DNA of 64,000 bases. Source: Mesohalobacter halotolerans. Its GTDB lineage: Bacteria > Bacteroidota > Bacteroidia > Flavobacteriales > Flavobacteriaceae. A program made the translations under genes and the position numbers. Under the pieces are notes generated by a model that ran no database searches, was not told the origin of the DNA, and was given only the letters and a program-made list of their open reading frames with translations. Below, piece by piece: positions 38,926 through 47,907 of this stretch. The stretch is from the NCBI RefSeq assembly GCF_006120725.1, contig NZ_SWMU01000003.1, positions 248,001 to 312,000 on the forward strand. Direction: 5' to 3'. Position 1 is the first letter of the stretch; each line of letters opens with the position of its first letter.

Positions 38926-39381
38926 TCAAAATAGTTTAGGTAAAAACCGCCCGGTGTTTTGTTTATAGCGTTTGTAGTTAGGAAATTTATGTTGAAGCTG
39001 CGCTTCTTCATATTTTGATTTGAAATAAAATAAAACAACTAAAATCAAAGCAATACACAATTGAAAAATAGAGTTTTTGTAAAGGCTCCAGGATAATAAT
39101 CCCAACATTATAGAAGTATAAATGGGATGTCTAATGTATTTAAAAATGCCATGGGTTATCAATTTAGAATCGGTTTTTGGAGTGGGAAATGGAGACAAAT
39201 TTGTGTTTAGTACTAAAATACTCAAGACAAATATCACAATTGCAAGTGCTAAACAAATACCTAAAACAAAATCTGGTAATACTGGCGGAAGCGTATAAAA
39301 TTTAAGATCAATTATAAAAGCAAAAAACAAAAGAAACTGCAGTCCAACAAAAAGGAGGTCTTTTTTGGTTTTAGGCCTCAT
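38926..39381 (-). CDS. Isoprenylcysteine carboxyl methyltransferase-family membrane protein
   Basis: A 151-residue protein with about four transmembrane helices. The SAM-binding signature of the ICMT/PEMT family is at the C-terminal half: GIFKYIRHPIYTSIM and KSKYEEAQLQHKFPNYKRYK. Bacterial members methylate unknown, probably lipid or small-molecule, targets. The start overlaps the Crp/Fnr gene stop by 4 nt, so the two are translationally coupled. Confidence 0.82.
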   Translation of the reverse strand: MRPKTKKDLLFVGLQFLLFFAFIIDLKFYTLPPVLPDFVLGICLALAIVIFVLSILVLNTNLSPFPTPKTDSKLITHGIFKYIRHPIYTSIMLGLLSWSLYKNSIFQLCIALILVVLFYFKSKYEEAQLQHKFPNYKRYKQNTGRFLPKLF

Positions 39382-40010
39382 AAGTCAATGACTTCTATAG
39401 AATTACGATGTAACTTAATCTTATTGTCTATTTCAAGTTTTTTTAATAACCTGGATATGACAACACGAGACGTGTGCAATTCATAAGCAATTTGTTGATG
39501 GGTAATTTTTAGGGTTTCATTTTGGTTTATTTTTGCCTTGTCTCTTAAATATTTCATCAACCGTTCATCCATTTTTAAAAAGGCAATCGTATCCAGTGTA
39601 TCTAACATTTCGCTCAATCGATTTTGATAGCTTTCAAATACAAACTGTCGCCAAGAGGTATATTTTGCGGTCCATTCTTCCATTTTTTGGACTGGAATCA
39701 TCAATAATTCGGTATCGCTTTCAGCTATGGCACGAATTTCACTTTGCGCATTGCCGATACAACAAGTTAAAGTCATGGCACAGGTATCGCCACGTTCCAA
39801 AAAATAGAGTAAAAGTTCGTCACCATCTTGATCTTCTCGCAATACTTTTATAGCTCCAGAAATGAGCAAAGGCATAGATTTGAGGTAATCGCCAATTTCT
39901 ATAATAGTATCGTTTTGTTTAAATTGTTTGTAAATACCAACCTTATGGATTTCATCTATCAATTCGTCTTCAAAAATAAATCCATAAGCGTCTTGTAAAA
40001 GTGCTTTCAT
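39378..40010 (-). CDS. Crp/Fnr-family transcriptional regulator with a cysteine cluster
   Basis: A 210-residue regulator: N-terminal cyclic-nucleotide-binding-like barrel (about residues 25-125) and a C-terminal winged helix (recognition helix around LHTSRVVISRLLKKLE). In the barrel the segment RGDTCAMTLTCCIGNAQSE carries Cys77, Cys83 and Cys84 where CRP binds cAMP. This cysteine set recurs in a Bacteroidota Crp/Fnr group and suggests redox, metal or sulfur sensing; that is inference. The recognition helix keeps Ser and Arg of the FNR-type helix but not its Glu. Encoded between ruvB (13 nt upstream) and a methyltransferase. Confidence 0.88.
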   Translation of the reverse strand: MKALLQDAYGFIFEDELIDEIHKVGIYKQFKQNDTIIEIGDYLKSMPLLISGAIKVLREDQDGDELLLYFLERGDTCAMTLTCCIGNAQSEIRAIAESDTELLMIPVQKMEEWTAKYTSWRQFVFESYQNRLSEMLDTLDTIAFLKMDERLMKYLRDKAKINQNETLKITHQQIAYELHTSRVVISRLLKKLEIDNKIKLHRNSIEVIDL

Positions 40011-40023
40011 TATAAATCAATAA

Positions 40024-41043
40024 TTAAAATAAGGAATTGCCCTTAGAAGGCATTTTTCCCAAATGTGAAAATGCTAATTCTGTCACCTGTCTTCCGCGAG
40101 GTGTACGATGAATAAATCCTTTTTGAATCAAAAATGGTTCGTAAACTTCTTCTATAGTTTCAGCATTTTCTGAAACTGCTGTTGCGAGTGTAGACAGACC
40201 AACTGGACCACCTTTAAATTTATCAATAATGGTCGTTAAAATTTTATTGTCCATGTCATCTAAACCGTAAGCATCGACATTTAGAGCTTTTAAACCGTAT
40301 TTGACAATCTCAATATCAATTTTACCGGAGCCTTTAATTTGTGCAAAGTCTCTAATTCGTCTCAATAAGGCATTGGCTATTCTTGGTGTCCCTCTGCTCC
40401 TACCGGCAATTTCTATAGCTGCTTCGAGCGAAATTGGCACATTGAGAATAGCAGCACTGCGTTGAATGATGTCTGATAATAATTCAGTTGAATAATATTC
40501 TAATCTATTTGAAATTCCAAATCTAGCACGCATTGGCGAAGTCAATAGTCCAGAACGTGTTGTCGCACCAATTAAGGTAAAAGGATTAAGTTCGATTTGA
40601 ACACTTCGCGCGTTGGGACCACTTTCAATCATGATATCAATCTTGTAGTCTTCCATTGCAGAGTATAAATACTCTTCAATCACAGAACTCAACCGGTGAA
40701 TTTCATCGATAAACAACACATCTCTAGGTTCTAGATTGGTTAATAAACCTGCTAAATCACCGGGTTTATCAATGACTGGCCCTGAAGTGACTTTGATGTT
40801 TGAGTTTAGCTCATTGGATAATATATGCGCTAAAGTTGTTTTACCCAACCCTGGTGGTCCGTGTAACAAGGTGTGGTCTAAGGCTTCGCCACGTTGATTT
40901 GCTGCCTTAACAAAAACATCAAGATTTTCTAAAATTTTGTCTTGACCAGCAAAATCATCAAAACTCAGCGGTCTTAATGCGCGTTCAATATCTTTTTCTT
41001 CCGATGAAAAAGAATCTCCTGTTGGGTCTAAATTTTCATTCAT
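40024..41043 (-). CDS. ruvB: Holliday junction branch migration helicase RuvB
   Basis: A AAA+ ATPase of 339 residues from the chosen Met. Walker A is [12 protein letters not shown], Walker [10 protein letters not shown], sensor 1 [13 protein letters not shown], and the C-terminal winged helix is complete ([16 protein letters not shown]). It drives branch migration with RuvA and RuvC during recombination and repair. The start at 41043 (MNENLDPT) was preferred because it matches the conserved flavobacterial beginning; another ATG is two codons upstream. ruvA and ruvC are not in the window. Confidence 0.95.
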   Translation of the reverse strand: MNENLDPTGDSFSSEEKDIERALRPLSFDDFAGQDKILENLDVFVKAANQRGEALDHTLLHGPPGLGKTTLAHILSNELNSNIKVTSGPVIDKPGDLAGLLTNLEPRDVLFIDEIHRLSSVIEEYLYSAMEDYKIDIMIESGPNARSVQIELNPFTLIGATTRSGLLTSPMRARFGISNRLEYYSTELLSDIIQRSAAILNVPISLEAAIEIAGRSRGTPRIANALLRRIRDFAQIKGSGKIDIEIVKYGLKALNVDAYGLDDMDNKILTTIIDKFKGGPVGLSTLATAVSENAETIEEVYEPFLIQKGFIHRTPRGRQVTELAFSHLGKMPSKGNSLF

Positions 41044-41112
41044 ATACAAACATTAACTTCGGGTAAAGATAATGAAAGCAAAAAAGTAAATCCAATATTA
41101 TCTAAAATTTCA

Positions 41113-42078
41113 TTATCCGTCAAACTTAATACTCACTTTAGGTTTCAGGCCTTCTATCATCTCTTCAGCAATTTGTTCCAAATTGTATTGGTGTTGCCAA
41201 CCCCAATCCTTTCTGGATGAAGAATCATCAATACTCGTTGGCCAGGACTCTGCAATGGATTGCCTAAAGTCTGGTTGATATTTGATCTCAAATTCCGGAA
41301 TATAAGCCTTAATCAATTCTGCAATTTTTTTTGGAGTTACACTTAAAGCCGAAAGGTTGTAGGATGACCTTAACTTGATGTTTTTCTCGGGTGCTGACAT
41401 AATCTGTATAGTGGCCTCAATAGCATCGTCCATATACATCATAGGTAATGCTGTATCAGCTTTTAAAAAACAGGTGTATTTTTTGTGTTTGAGAGCATCT
41501 CTAAAAATTTCAATGGCGTAATCTGTAGTGCCACCACCGGGCTGCGTTTTATGACTTATAAGTCCTGGATAACGCAAACTTCTTACATCGACGCCGTATC
41601 GATTATGATAATAGGCGCACCAACGTTCACCAGTTTGTTTACTGATACCATAAACCGTAGTGGGTTCCATAATGGTTTGTTGCGGTGTTTGATGCTTTGG
41701 TGTAGATAAGCCAAAAACTGCTATACTTGATGGCCAAAATATTTTTTGGATTTTTTGGTCTTTAGCTAAATTTAAAACATTAAATAAAGTATCCATATTG
41801 ATTTGCCAGCCTTTCATGGGAAATTTTTCTGCAGTAGCACTTAACATAGCCGCCATGAGATAAACTTGGTTGATATCGTAATGTAAAATCACATCTTCAA
41901 GCTCTGAAGAATTTGTAGCGTCTAAAATTTCAAACGGCCCGGAAGACATTAATTCACCTTCGCCTTCTCTTATATCACTCGCGATGACTTGTGAGCGACC
42001 ATATTTTTCTCTTAATTTTAATGTTAATTCGCTTCCGATTTGTCCGCAAGCTCCAATAATTAATATCTTTGGACTCAT
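41113..42078 (-). CDS. Short-chain L-threonine 3-dehydrogenase (UDP-galactose-epimerase-like)
   Basis: A 321-residue extended SDR enzyme. The Rossmann motif ILIIGACGQIGSEL is at the N-terminus, the catalytic YxxxK is in TTVYGISKQTGERW, and the substrate-side block RSLRYPGLISHKTQPGGGTT is typical of the short-chain threonine dehydrogenases described from Flavobacterium and Cytophaga. The reaction is NAD-dependent oxidation of L-threonine to 2-amino-3-oxobutyrate. A 2-amino-3-ketobutyrate CoA ligase gene, its usual partner, is not in the window. Monocistronic. Confidence 0.82.
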   Translation of the reverse strand: MSPKILIIGACGQIGSELTLKLREKYGRSQVIASDIREGEGELMSSGPFEILDATNSSELEDVILHYDINQVYLMAAMLSATAEKFPMKGWQINMDTLFNVLNLAKDQKIQKIFWPSSIAVFGLSTPKHQTPQQTIMEPTTVYGISKQTGERWCAYYHNRYGVDVRSLRYPGLISHKTQPGGGTTDYAIEIFRDALKHKKYTCFLKADTALPMMYMDDAIEATIQIMSAPEKNIKLRSSYNLSALSVTPKKIAELIKAYIPEFEIKYQPDFRQSIAESWPTSIDDSSSRKDWGWQHQYNLEQIAEEMIEGLKPKVSIKFDG

Positions 42079-42207
42079 ATTGATGGTAAAAATTTAAAAT
42101 TACATATTTGACAATTATCGACCTTAAAAGTAAAATATTTATAACTATGTAAATAAATTTTGGCTGTTTTTTGTCAATATTTTATTATTATATTTTTTAA
42201 CTTGCTG

Positions 42208-42723
42208 ATGAACACAATTTTAAAACTATTTTTTGTCTTATTTTTTAGCTGTTGCGTATTGGCTTGCCATAATCAAACAGACCGTAAAACACTTAGTCAA
42301 GCAGAAAAAGCACGAGAAGACAGCTTAAAGATAGCCTTAAACCTCAAACCTTACCAAGCTACAAAACTCATTCCGCGAGCAGATTCTGTAGTCAAATCTT
42401 GGCCGATATATGAAGAATTAGAAATTGAAGTTAATCGATTGGAAAATTACACTCTTCAAGATGTCTTATCTAATATATCTACACTTCATAGTGTTGTAGA
42501 TTCTTTACAAGAAACTATCCCAAAAGCTGTTGATACTTTTCCTGTAATATCACGAGTAAATGTATTGAATACTAAAGCTAAACACCTCATGCTTTTAAGC
42601 GAAAAGCAACGACCCAAGCTTCGAGATATTAAAAAAATGGCTGAAGAATATCCTTTTGAATTTAATAACTTAAAAATTCAACTCAATGAGGTTTTTATAG
42701 TGTTGCCTGAGTTTGGTAATTAA
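42208..42723 (+). CDS. Hypothetical lipoprotein
   Basis: A 171-residue protein with a lipoprotein signal whose lipobox cysteine is Cys20 (VLFFSCCVLAC). The start at 42208 was chosen because it gives a normal signal; the frame remains open 16 codons upstream. The mature part is helical and charged (EELEIEVNRLENYTLQDVL, EKQRPKLRDIKKMAEE), with no motif I recognise. A single gene divergent from the threonine dehydrogenase. Confidence 0.65.
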   Translation: MNTILKLFFVLFFSCCVLACHNQTDRKTLSQAEKAREDSLKIALNLKPYQATKLIPRADSVVKSWPIYEELEIEVNRLENYTLQDVLSNISTLHSVVDSLQETIPKAVDTFPVISRVNVLNTKAKHLMLLSEKQRPKLRDIKKMAEEYPFEFNNLKIQLNEVFIVLPEFGN

Positions 42724-42875
42724 TGAATTCAATGACACTGTATCAAAGTGATTTCAAACAAATCAAATCTGAAAATCTCTTGTAGTTTTGAAATCGCCTA
42801 AAATGTTATACTTTTATATTTGAATAAGATTGATCTCTGTAATATTGATTTCAAACAATCGCATTACGTAATTTT

Positions 42876-43739
42876 ATGGAACAACACATTATCCAGACCG
42901 ATAATTTCATTTTAGGCTATAATCACAAAAAAGCCATTATTGGTGATCTTACCTACAAAGAAACCGATTATGCACAACCTCTTATAATATTCTGCCATGG
43001 CTATAAAGGTTATAAAGACTGGGGAGCCTGGCATTTAGTGGCTAAAGCTTTTGCAGAATCGGGATTCATTTTTCTCAAATTCAACTTTTCTCATAACGGT
43101 GGCACATTTGAAAATCCTATTGATTTTCCCGATTTAGATGCTTTTGGGCAAGATAATTTCAGCAAACAGATGCAGGATTTGAAGCAGGTCATCAACTTTG
43201 TAAAAAGCCAAAAAGCCCCTTTACCTCAAGTCAACATCTCTAAAATCTCCGTACTCGGACACAGTCGTGGTGGCGGTATAGCCTGTTTGATGACTTATGA
43301 GAATCAAGATATTGATAAACTCGTGACATGGTCGTCTGTTTCAAATTATAAAAACCGATTTCCAAAAGGTAAAGATTTAGAAGCATGGCAAAACAAAGGC
43401 GTTTATTATGTCAAAAATGGACGCACAAAACAAGATATGCCACATTATTACCAGTTTTACGAAGATTTCTTAAAAAACCAAGACCGATTTGATATTCAAT
43501 ATGCTGCAGAACATCTGAAACAACCTTTTTTGATCATTCATGGTGAAGATGATGAAACGGTAAAACTTGAAGAAGCTAAAAAACTTAAGAATTGGTGTGA
43601 ACACGCCGAATTAAAAATTATTTCCAATGCCACGCATACTTATAACACCAAGCAGCCTTGGGATAAGGCTGAGCTTTCTAAAGAATTAAAAGCAGCAGTT
43701 GAAGAAAGTATTGCGTTTTTAAAAAAACTTAAACCATAG
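42876..43739 (+). CDS. Alpha/beta hydrolase
   Basis: A 287-residue cytosolic alpha/beta hydrolase. The oxyanion-side turn is FCHGYKGYKDWGAW, the nucleophile elbow GHSRGGG places Ser130 as the nucleophile, the acid is likely in the FLIIHGEDDETV strand end and the base is the His in ISNATHTYN. The dienelactone-hydrolase/serine-aminopeptidase look fits an esterase or acyl-peptidase, but no substrate can be assigned. Stands alone between two unlinked genes. Confidence 0.82.
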   Translation: MEQHIIQTDNFILGYNHKKAIIGDLTYKETDYAQPLIIFCHGYKGYKDWGAWHLVAKAFAESGFIFLKFNFSHNGGTFENPIDFPDLDAFGQDNFSKQMQDLKQVINFVKSQKAPLPQVNISKISVLGHSRGGGIACLMTYENQDIDKLVTWSSVSNYKNRFPKGKDLEAWQNKGVYYVKNGRTKQDMPHYYQFYEDFLKNQDRFDIQYAAEHLKQPFLIIHGEDDETVKLEEAKKLKNWCEHAELKIISNATHTYNTKQPWDKAELSKELKAAVEESIAFLKKLKP

Positions 43740-43951
43740 TGTAATATCAAAAAACATAGGTCCCATCGAGTGAATTTCTATAAGAAATTTATATTGAGAG
43801 CATTATTTTTGTTAAACGAAATCTTATTCTCGATTCACTTTGGTTATTCTCAGTGCAATGCAATTTTTTTCGCTTTAGCATCAAAAAATCACTTGAATTG
43901 ACAGATTTTGTTTATCAATTTAATTTAATAATAGGTAAAACTTAGCCTAAT

Positions 43952-44617
43952 ATGCTGAAATATAAAACTTTATTTATTTTACTCAATTTGAACTTACAAC
44001 TTATGGCACAACAAACCTACCTCGCTCTTGGTGACTCTTACTCTATTGGTGAAGGTCTTAAAATTGAAAAATCTTGGCCTTTTCAATTGGTTAAGAGTCT
44101 AAACTCAAAAGGATTTAATTTTGACTCTCCAAACATTATAGCCAAAACCGGTTGGCGCACCGACGAACTTATTCAGGCTATTGATGAAAAACTTGATGAT
44201 GAAAAACAATTTGACTTGGTGTCTTTATTGATAGGAGTCAATAATCAATACCAAGAAAAATCATTGGGTCAATATAAAAGAGAATTTAAAGAGCTTTTAG
44301 AAACCGCAATTTTAAAATCTAAGCATAAAAAAAAAGGCGTTTTCGTCGTCAGTATTCCCGATTATGGAGTTACGCCGTTTGCCAAAGAAAAAGAAAAAAC
44401 CAATGCCATTGAAGATTTAAAACGCTATAACAAATTTGCTCAAAAACAATGTCAAAAATATGGTGTGGCTTTTTATGATATCACGGAGTTGTCAGCTGAA
44501 TTGAGTCAAAATGATGATATGCTTATCGAAGACCGCTTACATCCCAATGCTAAGCAATACGGCGCTTGGGTGGATTCTTTTTTGGGTAATGTTTTAGAGC
44601 AAATGAATAATGAGTAA
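43952..44617 (+). CDS. SGNH/GDSL-family esterase or lipase, secreted
   Basis: A 221-residue SGNH hydrolase with an N-terminal signal peptide (ending near LMAQ). Block I is LALGDSYSIGEG with nucleophile Ser29, block III is LIGVNNQYQ (Asn) and block V is DRLHPNAKQYGAW (Asp and His). The order and spacing are those of GDSL arylesterases/lysophospholipases such as TesA. Probably periplasmic. Preceded by a 212-nt gap that shows only a weak inverted repeat. Confidence 0.85.
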   Translation: MLKYKTLFILLNLNLQLMAQQTYLALGDSYSIGEGLKIEKSWPFQLVKSLNSKGFNFDSPNIIAKTGWRTDELIQAIDEKLDDEKQFDLVSLLIGVNNQYQEKSLGQYKREFKELLETAILKSKHKKKGVFVVSIPDYGVTPFAKEKEKTNAIEDLKRYNKFAQKQCQKYGVAFYDITELSAELSQNDDMLIEDRLHPNAKQYGAWVDSFLGNVLEQMNNE

Positions 44618-44674
44618 GATAATTTTTCTTTTACATTTGATGCAATACGTATTTTATATTAGATTTTTAACACG

Positions 44675-44682
44675 TATATTTG
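44675..44682 (+). promoter_or_regulatory. Putative -7 promoter element of the toxin-antitoxin pair
   Basis: TATATTTG matches TAnnTTTG and lies 18 nt before the antitoxin start. An ATACGTAT palindrome at 44645-44652 overlaps the expected -33 to -35 region and could be an operator, since such pairs usually autorepress; this is inference. Confidence 0.45.
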
Positions 44683-44700
44683 TTGTAAAAAGATACATAA

Positions 44701-44955
44701 ATGAATACTAAATTAACTTTAACTCTAGAAAAAAAAGTTATTAAAATCGCCAAGGCTTATGCCAAAGAAAAAGGCCAAAGCTTATCTGAAATAGTCGAAA
44801 ATTATTTTAAGTTTATTGTTGAAGATAAAGTAGCAAAAAGTGAAAAACAACTTTCACCAAAAGTTAAGAAGCTAAGAGGAATTATAAAAACTAATCAAAA
44901 TTTAGATTATAAGGAAATTTTAACCGAAGAACTTTCAAAGAAATATGGATTATAA
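44701..44955 (+). CDS. DUF6364 family antitoxin
   Basis: An 84-residue protein. The N-terminal half (NTKLTLTLEKKVIKIAKAYA, KGQSLSEIVENYFKFI) has the beta-strand-helix-helix look of a ribbon-helix-helix DNA-binding antitoxin; the C-terminal half is charged and would wrap the toxin. The DUF6364 family is regularly found in front of PIN-domain genes. Its end overlaps the toxin start by 11 nt, so the two are translationally coupled. Confidence 0.8.
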   Translation: MNTKLTLTLEKKVIKIAKAYAKEKGQSLSEIVENYFKFIVEDKVAKSEKQLSPKVKKLRGIIKTNQNLDYKEILTEELSKKYGL

Positions 44956-45385
44956 ATTGTTTGTTGATTCAGATGTTGTGATTGACTATTTTACAGACAG
45001 GGCGCCCCATGCTAATCCAGCTAGTGAACTTTTTGAACTTAATGAACAAGGACATATTAAGCTATATATTTCAGCAGTCAGCATTAATAATATTTATTAC
45101 ATCGTAAAACGATTTTTGGGACATAAAAAGACTATTGAAGTTGTTGAGTTATTGACAGAAATGACAGAAATTGTCGGAACAACCAAAAAAGAAATATTAC
45201 AAGCATTAAAAAACAACTTCTCTGATTTTGAAGACTCTATTCAATATTCTACAGCACTAAATATCAGAGATTTAGATGCTATAATTACAAGAAACATAAA
45301 CGATTATAGAAATTCATCTATTGCTGTTATGACCCCATTAAATTTTTTAAAAACTAAAAACTTAAGTAATAAAAAGGATAAGTAG
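44945..45385 (+). CDS. PIN-domain toxin (VapC-like)
   Basis: A 146-residue PIN-domain ribonuclease. Acidic residues expected for metal binding are in KLFVDSDVVIDYFT (Asp8, Asp10 and Asp14) near the N-terminus and in the later segments FSDFEDSIQY and IRDLDAIITRN. The usual activity is metal-dependent cleavage of tRNA or other RNA, neutralised by the preceding DUF6364 protein. With that gene it forms a type II toxin-antitoxin module in otherwise core DNA. Confidence 0.82.
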   Translation: MDYKLFVDSDVVIDYFTDRAPHANPASELFELNEQGHIKLYISAVSINNIYYIVKRFLGHKKTIEVVELLTEMTEIVGTTKKEILQALKNNFSDFEDSIQYSTALNIRDLDAIITRNINDYRNSSIAVMTPLNFLKTKNLSNKKDK

Positions 45386-45389
45386 GATC

Positions 45390-46676
45390 ATGCAAGAAGA
45401 TTTTTTACATCATGTATGGCAATATCAAAAGTTCAAGTCTTCTCATGAACTCAAAACCAATCAAGGTGAAAATCTTCAAATCCTTTCTGTTGGTCAACAT
45501 AACCAAAACCAATCCGGACCTGATTTTTTTAATGCTAAAATTAAAATTGGCACGCAAACTTGGGCAGGTAATGTAGAAATTCATCTTAAATCCTCAGATT
45601 GGTATGCCCATCAACATGAGAATGATCCCGCTTACGACAATGTCATTTTGCATGTGATTTGGGATGACGACATCGAAATATACCGTAAGGATAATTCAAT
45701 AATTCCAAGTTTGTCTTTAAAAGATATTGTCAATTCTGATGTTTTTGACCGCTACGAACAGCTTTTGAAAATCAAACCACAGCAAATAAATTGTGAAAAA
45801 AATTTCGCCAATTTTGATGATTTTATTTTACAAAACTGGCTTGAAAGGGTTTATGTTGAACGATTAGAACGAAAATCAGAATTAATTTTAAAGCTACTCC
45901 ATCAAAATCAAAATAATTGGGAAGCTGTTTTGTTTCAACTCTTATGCAAGAATTTTGGGTTAAATGTCAATGGCTCAGCATTTTTAGAACTATCTAAAAC
46001 TATACCTTATATTGTTATTGCTAAACACTATCAAAAAATTGAAGATTTAGAAGCTTTACTTTTAGGGCAAAGTTCGCTGTTATCCATAGAAACTGAAACC
46101 CAATATATAAAAACTTTGCAGCAGCGGTATCAATATTTAAAACACAAATATCAACTCCGGCCTGCAAAAGAAAAGCCACAGTTTTTTAGGTTGAGACCGG
46201 ACAATTTCCCGAGTTTAAGATTAGCAGAATTGGCAGCTGTATATCATCGACAGCCACAATTATTTCAAAACCTGATAGCCACACAAGATAAAAATGAAAT
46301 TTATAAATTATTTGATATAGAATTACCAGAGTTTTGGAAAACACATTATAGCCTTACCAAAAAAAGTAAACCTAAGCCGAAACGATTGAGCCAAAACTTC
46401 ATCAATCTATTAATAATCAATACAATAGTTCCATTAAAGTTTTGTTATCAAAAACAAACTAAAAATCAATTGAATTATGATAATCTCTTTAATTTGATTA
46501 GTGATTTAAAATCCGAACACAACAGCAAAGTTGAGGTATTTGAAAACTTACGTCCAAATACCAATCAAAATGCCATGTATTCACAAGCTTTGCTCCAACT
46601 TAAAACTGAATATTGCGATAAAAATTACTGCTTAAAATGTCACCTAGGCAAACGCATTCTAAACCAATCAGTCTAA
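45390..46676 (+). CDS. DUF2851 family protein
   Basis: A 428-residue protein of DUF2851, a family widespread in Bacteroidota. The N-terminal block has the signature HNQNQSGPDFFNAKIKIG followed by WAGNVEIHLKSSDWYAHQH and ILHVIWDDD; the C-terminus ends with a CDKNYCLKCHLG cysteine cluster. The N-terminal block with its conserved Asp, Glu and His looks like a nuclease-like fold, but no activity is established. It begins 4 nt after the PIN toxin and overlaps the end of aroQ by 9 nt on the other strand. Confidence 0.82.
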   Translation: MQEDFLHHVWQYQKFKSSHELKTNQGENLQILSVGQHNQNQSGPDFFNAKIKIGTQTWAGNVEIHLKSSDWYAHQHENDPAYDNVILHVIWDDDIEIYRKDNSIIPSLSLKDIVNSDVFDRYEQLLKIKPQQINCEKNFANFDDFILQNWLERVYVERLERKSELILKLLHQNQNNWEAVLFQLLCKNFGLNVNGSAFLELSKTIPYIVIAKHYQKIEDLEALLLGQSSLLSIETETQYIKTLQQRYQYLKHKYQLRPAKEKPQFFRLRPDNFPSLRLAELAAVYHRQPQLFQNLIATQDKNEIYKLFDIELPEFWKTHYSLTKKSKPKPKRLSQNFINLLIINTIVPLKFCYQKQTKNQLNYDNLFNLISDLKSEHNSKVEVFENLRPNTNQNAMYSQALLQLKTEYCDKNYCLKCHLGKRILNQSV

Positions 46677-47084
46677 AAAACTCTGGATAGCTAAGTTGTA
46701 ACTTCTCAACCCAAAACCACTAATGCTTCCAAAAACTACAGGGCTGATGTAAGAATGTTTCCTAAAATCTTCACGAGCAAAAACATTGGAGATATGCACT
46801 TCTACAACTGGCGTTTCTAAAGCTTTAATCGCATCGGCAATAGCAATTGACGTATGCGTATAAGCAGCAGCGTTGAGCAGGATGCCATCAACATTATCAT
46901 CAGCCTCGTGGAGTTCTGATATAATTTCTCCTTCAATATTTGAGTGAAAATAGGAAAGTTCAACACTTTTAAATTGCATTTGCATTTCTGAAAAATAATC
47001 CTGAAAACTGGTTTTCCCATAAATTTCCGGCTCACGTTTGCCGAGCAAATTTAGGTTAGGCCCGTTGATAATGTGAATTTTCAT
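46668..47084 (-). CDS. aroQ: Type II 3-dehydroquinate dehydratase
   Basis: A 138-residue type II dehydroquinase of normal length. Motifs: INGPNLNLLGKREPEIYG with the active-site Arg and Tyr, SNIEGEI, NAAAYTHTSIAIADA with the catalytic His region, and VEVHISNVFAREDFRKHSYI. It converts 3-dehydroquinate to 3-dehydroshikimate in aromatic amino-acid biosynthesis and forms a dodecamer in known examples. No other shikimate gene is adjacent. Confidence 0.95.
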   Translation of the reverse strand: MKIHIINGPNLNLLGKREPEIYGKTSFQDYFSEMQMQFKSVELSYFHSNIEGEIISELHEADDNVDGILLNAAAYTHTSIAIADAIKALETPVVEVHISNVFAREDFRKHSYISPVVFGSISGFGLRSYNLAIQSFLD

Positions 47085-47448
47085 AAATAAAGTTTTTATA
47101 AAAGTAAATATAATTTTGATAAGTTTCTGTATTAGCCATTCAAAAATAAAACCGACTTTACGTTAAGAGACTATACTCAATTCATTGTTCAAATAAGTCA
47201 TTTGAATAATATCTAGTCGAAATTTAATCGTATCATTCTTTAAGATCACACGAAAAGGATTCATCTTAAAGCCTTATTCAGATCAAAAGTTAATGCATAT
47301 TACTTAAAGCTAATGTGACGATGAATCTAGCGTGATAGAAATTATTAGATTTGCAAAATATTTTAACCTAAAAACTTGAAATATAAATTTATAATTGTAA
47401 ATTTGCACCCATTTTAAAAGAACTAGTTTTAATTTTAAATACATTGAA
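47085..47448. other. Intergenic gap between divergent aroQ and rplM
   Basis: A 364-nt stretch without a credible gene. It holds two inverted repeats, TTCAAAT/ATTTGAA (47188-47206) and CTTTAAGAT/ATCTTAAAG (47238-47271), neither followed by a T-run, and near its right end a strong rplM promoter (listed separately). I see no tRNA, riboswitch or small protein in it. Confidence 0.6.
47376..47405 (+). promoter_or_regulatory. Promoter of the rplM-rpsI operon
   Basis: TTG (47376-47378), a 19-nt spacer and TAAATTTG (47398-47405) give a full match to the Bacteroidota housekeeping sigma consensus TTG-N19-TAnnTTTG. The start site is expected about 47410, giving a leader of roughly 40 nt before the GTG start of rplM. 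Confidence 0.75.
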
Positions 47449-47904
47449 GTGGATACATTGAGTTACAAAACCGTTTCGGCAAATACACAAACTGTTGATA
47501 AACAGTGGGTTTTAGTCGATGCCGAAGGTCAAACCTTAGGAAGATTATCATCTGCAGTTGCCAAAATTTTAAGAGGTAAAAATAAACCTAATTATACACC
47601 TCACGTTGACTGTGGTGACAATGTCGCAATCATTAATGCCGATAAAATTGAATTGAAAGGTAAAAAATGGGACGATAAAGTCTACATCAGTCACACTGGT
47701 TATCCTGGTGGTCAACGCACTAAAACGGCTACTCAAATTTTTGAAAAACATCCTGAACGCTTAATCGAAAAAGCAATTAAAGGTATGTTGCCAAAAAATA
47801 AACTAGGCGCTGATTTATTTACAAACTTACGTGTATTTACAGGTGAAGAACACAACCTAGAAGCTCAAAAACCCAAAAAAATTAACTTAAACGAATTATT
47901 GTAA
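47449..47904 (+). CDS. rplM: 50S ribosomal protein L13
   Basis: A 151-residue L13 with the family blocks WVLVDAEGQTLGRLSSAVAK, NYTPHVDCGDNVAIINA and VYISHTGYPGGQRTKT. The start is GTG at 47449, giving DTLSYKTVSANTQ, the usual flavobacterial beginning. Binds 23S rRNA early in 50S assembly. First gene of rplM-rpsI. Confidence 0.96.
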   Translation: MDTLSYKTVSANTQTVDKQWVLVDAEGQTLGRLSSAVAKILRGKNKPNYTPHVDCGDNVAIINADKIELKGKKWDDKVYISHTGYPGGQRTKTATQIFEKHPERLIEKAIKGMLPKNKLGADLFTNLRVFTGEEHNLEAQKPKKINLNELL

Positions 47905-47907
47905 TCC

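Noticed and set aside
43740-43951. Inverted repeat GAGTGAAT / ATTCACT in the gap before the SGNH gene
   Set aside because: Arms are short and about 70 nt apart, with no T-run; too weak to call a terminator or element.
47188-47271. Riboswitch or tRNA in the aroQ-rplM gap
   Set aside because: The two short hairpins do not form a cloverleaf or a known riboswitch layout, and they lie upstream of the likely transcript start of rplM.
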